From Algirhabdus cladophorae (lineage in GTDB: Bacteria > Pseudomonadota > Alphaproteobacteria > Rhodobacterales > Rhodobacteraceae), in NCBI RefSeq assembly GCF_044772865.1, contig NZ_CP173029.1, positions 2,728,001-2,792,000 on the forward strand: a stretch of DNA of 64,000 nucleotides, read 5' to 3'. Position 1 is the first letter of the stretch. Every line of letters starts with the position of its first letter. Below the pieces are notes generated by a model, which was given only the letters and a program-made list of their open reading frames with translations, had not been told where the DNA came from and did not search any database. A program made the position numbers and the translations under genes. Positions 60,924 to 64,000 of this stretch are shown here, in pieces.

Positions 60924-61574
60924 TTAAACGCTTAACCCAATAGGACAGGTTACGCCTGTGCCGCCAATCCCGCAGTAGCCGTTGGGATTTTTGGCCAGAT
61001 ATTGCTGATGATAGTCTTCCGCAAAGAAAAACGGGGCGGCTTGCTTGATCTCGGTCGTGATAGGGCCAAAGCCTGCGGCCTCAAGCCGAGGTGCAAAGCT
61101 GAGTGTTGAGGCATTGGCCGCGACCAGTTGCTCCTGCGTGGTTGTGTAAATCCCGCTGCGGTATTGCGTACCCATATCATTGCCCTGTCGCATGCCTTGG
61201 GTGGGGTCATGGCCTTCCCAAAAAACCTGCAGCAGTTGCTCGAAACGGATCACAGCCGGATCATAAACGACACGCACAACTTCGTTGTGGCCAGTTTGGC
61301 CTGTGCAGACCTCTTGGTAAGTGGCATTTTCAGTATAGCCTTCGGCGTAGCCAACCATAGTCAGATAGACACCGTCAAGGGACCAAAACATCCGCTCGAC
61401 GCCCCAAAAGCATCCCATGCCAAAGGTGACAACTTCCATGCCTTCAGGCACATCCAAGGTCAGGGGGCGGCCATTGATAAAATGTGTCTCGGCTGTGGGG
61501 ATCGGCTGATCGCGCCCTGGCAAGGCCGTCTGCGCCGACACCATTTCAATTTTCTTTCGGGCAAATCCGAACAT
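60924..61574 (-). CDS. msrA: peptide methionine-(S)-sulfoxide reductase
   Basis: A 216-residue MsrA that repairs oxidised methionine. The catalytic cysteine is in FGMGCFWGVERMFW (C55), with the conserved TYQEVCTGQTGHNEVVRVVY and HDPTQGMRQGNDMGTQYRSG blocks, and resolving cysteines near the C-terminus (YCGIGGTGVTCP). It is slightly long at the N-terminus. It lies between the MFS gene and prmA. Confidence 0.96.
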   Translation of the reverse strand: MFGFARKKIEMVSAQTALPGRDQPIPTAETHFINGRPLTLDVPEGMEVVTFGMGCFWGVERMFWSLDGVYLTMVGYAEGYTENATYQEVCTGQTGHNEVVRVVYDPAVIRFEQLLQVFWEGHDPTQGMRQGNDMGTQYRSGIYTTTQEQLVAANASTLSFAPRLEAAGFGPITTEIKQAAPFFFAEDYHQQYLAKNPNGYCGIGGTGVTCPIGLSV

Positions 61575-61613
61575 CAGGCTCTCCTATTCTTGTGTGTTGA
61601 CAGTAACATAGGG

Positions 61614-62846
61614 TCACTCGGCCGGCGCTGCCACTGCCGCGCGCAACACAGTCTCGTGTCCATCATGGGGGTTGCGCGGGATCAACAGCGACAACAGCAG
61701 CGAAATCAAAGCCATGCCAGTGGCGCACCAAAACACCAGCTCCGGCGAGGTGATCCAGATCAGGCCCAGTCCAAAGGGTAAAAACACCGCCGCGATATGG
61801 TTAATGGTAAAGGCCACAGCGGCCGTGGGGGCGATATCTGCAGGGTCAGCAATCTTCTGGAAGTAGGTCTTGATCGCGAGGGCAAGGCTAAAGAACATAT
61901 GGTTCACAATATAAAGTCCACAGGCCACCGCTGCGCTAAGATCAAAAATGTAGACGCACGCATAAAGAGCGAAAACAAGGCTAAGGCCGATGTACTCAAA
62001 GATCAGCGCCGCACGTTCGCCAAAGAACCCTATCGCCCGTCCCATCAAAGGGGCCGCCCCCATGTTGATGACATGATTGACCAGATACAGCATCGTGATC
62101 TGGTGCAGTTCAAAGCCAAACTTTTCCACCATCATATAGCCCGCGAACACCATAAAAATCTGACGCCGCGCACCGGACATAAATTGCAGCGCGTAATACA
62201 GCCAATAGCGGCGGCGTAGAACAAACTCTTTGCGTTGCGGAGTGGGGCTGGCAAATTGCGGGAAGGCAAACATGCAATAGATCGCAATGGCCGCACAGGC
62301 CCCACCACCGGCCATAAAGACAAAGTTGTAAGACAGATCGAAGGTCTTCCAGGTAAAGACGATCAACGCGTAGGCCACCAAGGTTGCCGCTGATCCCACC
62401 CCGATCAGAATGCCCAGCATGCGTGGGGCATCCTCCGTTTTGATCCATTGCAATTGCAAGGACTGATTGACCGTCTCGTAGTAGTGGAACCCGATGGAGC
62501 TGATCATGGTGACGGTCAAAATGCCGCCCATTTGCGGGAACCACGCATAAATCGCCGTGGCCGCCCCCAACATCACAAGCGAGACCAAGCCCAGCACCTG
62601 CTCGCGCATGAACAACAAAACCGCGATAACGCCCACTGCGAAAAAGCCCGGAATCTCGCGGATCGAATGCAATAGCCCTAGGTCCGCCCCATCAAAGCCT
62701 GCAACGTCTTTGACAAAATTGTTCAGCGCCGCGTTCCACGTCGAAAAGGCCAGCGGCATCGCAATCGCCATCAACACCAACAACGCAATGGGCTGGCGCC
62801 AGATAGGCAGGCTTTTGGCCTCAGCTAGGGAGACTTCGGTGGTCAT
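61614..62846 (-). CDS. MFS transporter
   Basis: A 410-residue major facilitator protein with about twelve helices and a cytoplasmic loop (FPQFASPTPQRKEFVLRRRY) between the halves. The N-terminal half has FVKDVAGFDGADLGLLHSIR and the second half HVINMGAAPLMGRAIGFFGE. The substrate cannot be told from the sequence. It is followed by msrA after about 40 bp and preceded by priA after about 65 bp. Confidence 0.9.
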   Translation of the reverse strand: MTTEVSLAEAKSLPIWRQPIALLVLMAIAMPLAFSTWNAALNNFVKDVAGFDGADLGLLHSIREIPGFFAVGVIAVLLFMREQVLGLVSLVMLGAATAIYAWFPQMGGILTVTMISSIGFHYYETVNQSLQLQWIKTEDAPRMLGILIGVGSAATLVAYALIVFTWKTFDLSYNFVFMAGGGACAAIAIYCMFAFPQFASPTPQRKEFVLRRRYWLYYALQFMSGARRQIFMVFAGYMMVEKFGFELHQITMLYLVNHVINMGAAPLMGRAIGFFGERAALIFEYIGLSLVFALYACVYIFDLSAAVACGLYIVNHMFFSLALAIKTYFQKIADPADIAPTAAVAFTINHIAAVFLPFGLGLIWITSPELVFWCATGMALISLLLSLLIPRNPHDGHETVLRAAVAAPAE

Positions 62847-62912
62847 CCTATCGACTTACGCCTGTTTCTTGGCTTTGGCGAGAGGACAGATACGCCCACT
62901 CAGGCGATCCGC

Positions 62913-64000
62913 TCAGTAAAAACTCTGCGGATCGATATCGATGGACAGGCGCAGAGTGTTAGGCAGGCGGAACTGGGCGACCCATTTGGCCAAGGCCGCT
63001 TGGATCGGCACGGTTTTCTCGGCTTTGACCAACAGGCGCACGCGGTGGCGCCCACGGATGCGGGCGATGGGCGCAGGAGCGGGACCGTAAACTTGGGCCC
63101 CTACAGCCCGCAATGGCCCATCGCGACGCGCCATATCACCGCCCAGATCAAACACTTCTTGTACATTCGGACTGCTCAGCACGATCCCTGCCATCCGGCC
63201 ATAGGGGGGCACGCCTGCCGCTTGGCGTTCCGCGGCCTCGGCCCGCCAGAAGCCTTCGTCATCGCCGCCCATAATCGCGCGAATGACAGGGTGTTCCGGC
63301 TGATAAGTTTGTAACATGGCTTGGCCTGCTGTATCGGCCCGCCCTGCCCGGCCTGCGACCTGTTGCATCAATTGATAGGTGCGTTCTGCAGCCCGCAGGT
63401 CCGAGCCTTGCAATCCCAAATCCGCGTCGATCACCCCCACCAAGGTGAGCTTGGGAAAATTGTGCCCCTTGGCGACCAATTGCGTGCCGATGATCACATC
63501 CGCCTCGCCTTGCCCAATCGCCTCGATCTGCGCCTTCAAAGCGCGCGCCGAGCCGAACAAATCCGACGACAGGGTCGCTACACGGACCTCGGGAAACAGG
63601 GCTGTGGCCTCCTCCGACAATCGTTCGACCCCGGGCCCCACAGGGGCCAGCTTGTCCTCGGCCTCACAAGCAGGGCAGACCGAGGGCATTGGTTTCGTCT
63701 CACCACACTGATGACAGACCAAACGTTTCAAAAACCGATGCTCCACCATGCGCGCATCGCAATCATCGCAACCGATCTGATGGCCACAAGCACGACACAG
63801 GGTGATCGGAGCATAGCCACGGCGGTTGATAAACAGCAATGATTGTTCACCCTTGGCCAATCGCGCCTCAACCGCCTGTTGCAAGCTCGGCGAGATCCAG
63901 CGCGTGCTGGGCAAATCCTCGGACCGCATGTCAACCGCCGTCAAAGTGGGCATCACCGCCGCCCCAAACCGCGAGGTCAAATCGATACGCTTGTATTTGC
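62913..64000 (-). CDS. priA: primosomal replication restart helicase PriA, 5' end cut by window
   Basis: The frame is open to the right edge, giving the last about 362 residues. The region holds the PriA-specific zinc-binding cysteines (CRACGHQIGCDDCDARMV; CHQCGETKPMPSVCPACE), helicase motifs of the second RecA domain (DVIIGTQLVAKGHNFPKLTL; QVAGRAGRADTAGQ) and the C-terminal domain. PriA reloads the replisome at stalled forks. The N-terminal DNA-binding and Walker A parts lie beyond the window. Confidence 0.96.
   Translation of the reverse strand, partial: KYKRIDLTSRFGAAVMPTLTAVDMRSEDLPSTRWISPSLQQAVEARLAKGEQSLLFINRRGYAPITLCRACGHQIGCDDCDARMVEHRFLKRLVCHQCGETKPMPSVCPACEAEDKLAPVGPGVERLSEEATALFPEVRVATLSSDLFGSARALKAQIEAIGQGEADVIIGTQLVAKGHNFPKLTLVGVIDADLGLQGSDLRAAERTYQLMQQVAGRAGRADTAGQAMLQTYQPEHPVIRAIMGGDDEGFWRAEAAERQAAGVPPYGRMAGIVLSSPNVQEVFDLGGDMARRDGPLRAVGAQVYGPAPAPIARIRGRHRVRLLVKAEKTVPIQAALAKWVAQFRLPNTLRLSIDIDPQSFY

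Noticed and set aside
1..64000. CRISPR arrays, tRNA or rRNA genes, prophage or IS elements
   Set aside because: I looked in all gaps and saw no repeat-spacer pattern, cloverleaf, rRNA sequence, transposase or integrase; a tRNA scan would be needed to be certain.

Overview
This 64 kb window is a continuous, gene-dense chromosomal segment of an alphaproteobacterium, most likely a marine member of the Rhodobacteraceae (Roseobacter group). The evidence is the gene order of several conserved blocks (ctaC-ctaB-ctaG-ctaE-surf1-thrC; ruvCAB next to ybgC-tolQRAB-pal-cpoB-tilS-ftsH), the Flp pilins of the DGAVTVDW type and the protein sequences themselves. I saw no rRNA, tRNA, CRISPR array, prophage or insertion sequence. 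Both ends cut through a gene: an FAD-linked oxidase on the left and priA on the right.

Layout. 0-9 kb (minus strand): FAD-linked 2-hydroxyacid dehydrogenase, a RimJ-type acetyltransferase, an M16 peptidase and threonine synthase, all downstream of a cytochrome c oxidase assembly operon (subunit II, haem O synthase, a small membrane protein, Cox11, subunit III, SURF1). 9-19.7 kb (plus strand): tldD, dprA, topA, then the two halves of a 3-oxoacid CoA-transferase (scoA, scoB) separated by a 2.9 kb gene for a GH9 glycoside hydrolase with RTX repeats, then two small genes. 19.8-25.5 kb: a flippase-like membrane protein, close homologues of mycobacterial DprE1 and DprE2, a HAD-UbiA fusion resembling polyprenyl-phosphate phosphoribosyltransferase, and a lytic transglycosylase. 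25.8-36.5 kb: a Tad/Flp pilus locus (two flp copies, cpaB, cpaC, an OmpA-like lipoprotein, cpaE, cpaF, tadB, tadC, two TPR lipoproteins, prepilin peptidase). 36.5-38.1 kb: a polytopic protein with the layout of a GT-C glycosyltransferase, on the opposite strand. 38.2-43.5 kb: AAA+ ATPase, beta-hydroxyacid dehydrogenase-like protein, an Lhr-type helicase and the nuclease PdeM. 43.5-47 kb: folD and fhs (one-carbon metabolism) and a MOSC protein. 47-58.9 kb: ftsH, tilS, tol-pal, ybgC, a conserved protein, ruvBAC. 59-64 kb: a DUF1127 protein, a small membrane protein, prmA, msrA, an MFS transporter and priA.

The most interesting reading of the window is that a complete-looking lipid-linked D-pentofuranose (arabinose) pathway (DprE1, DprE2, phosphoribosyl-polyprenyl synthase with its own phosphatase domain, candidate flippase) lies immediately before a Tad pilus locus whose pilin has a Ser/Thr-rich C-terminus, and that a GT-C-like enzyme, the class that uses polyprenyl-phosphate sugars, lies immediately after it. 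This suggests a pilin (or other envelope) arabinosylation system, which is inference from gene content and position and is untested. Other notable points are the two flp genes, identical at DNA level over about 172 bp, and the secreted GH9-RTX gene inserted inside a CoA-transferase operon.
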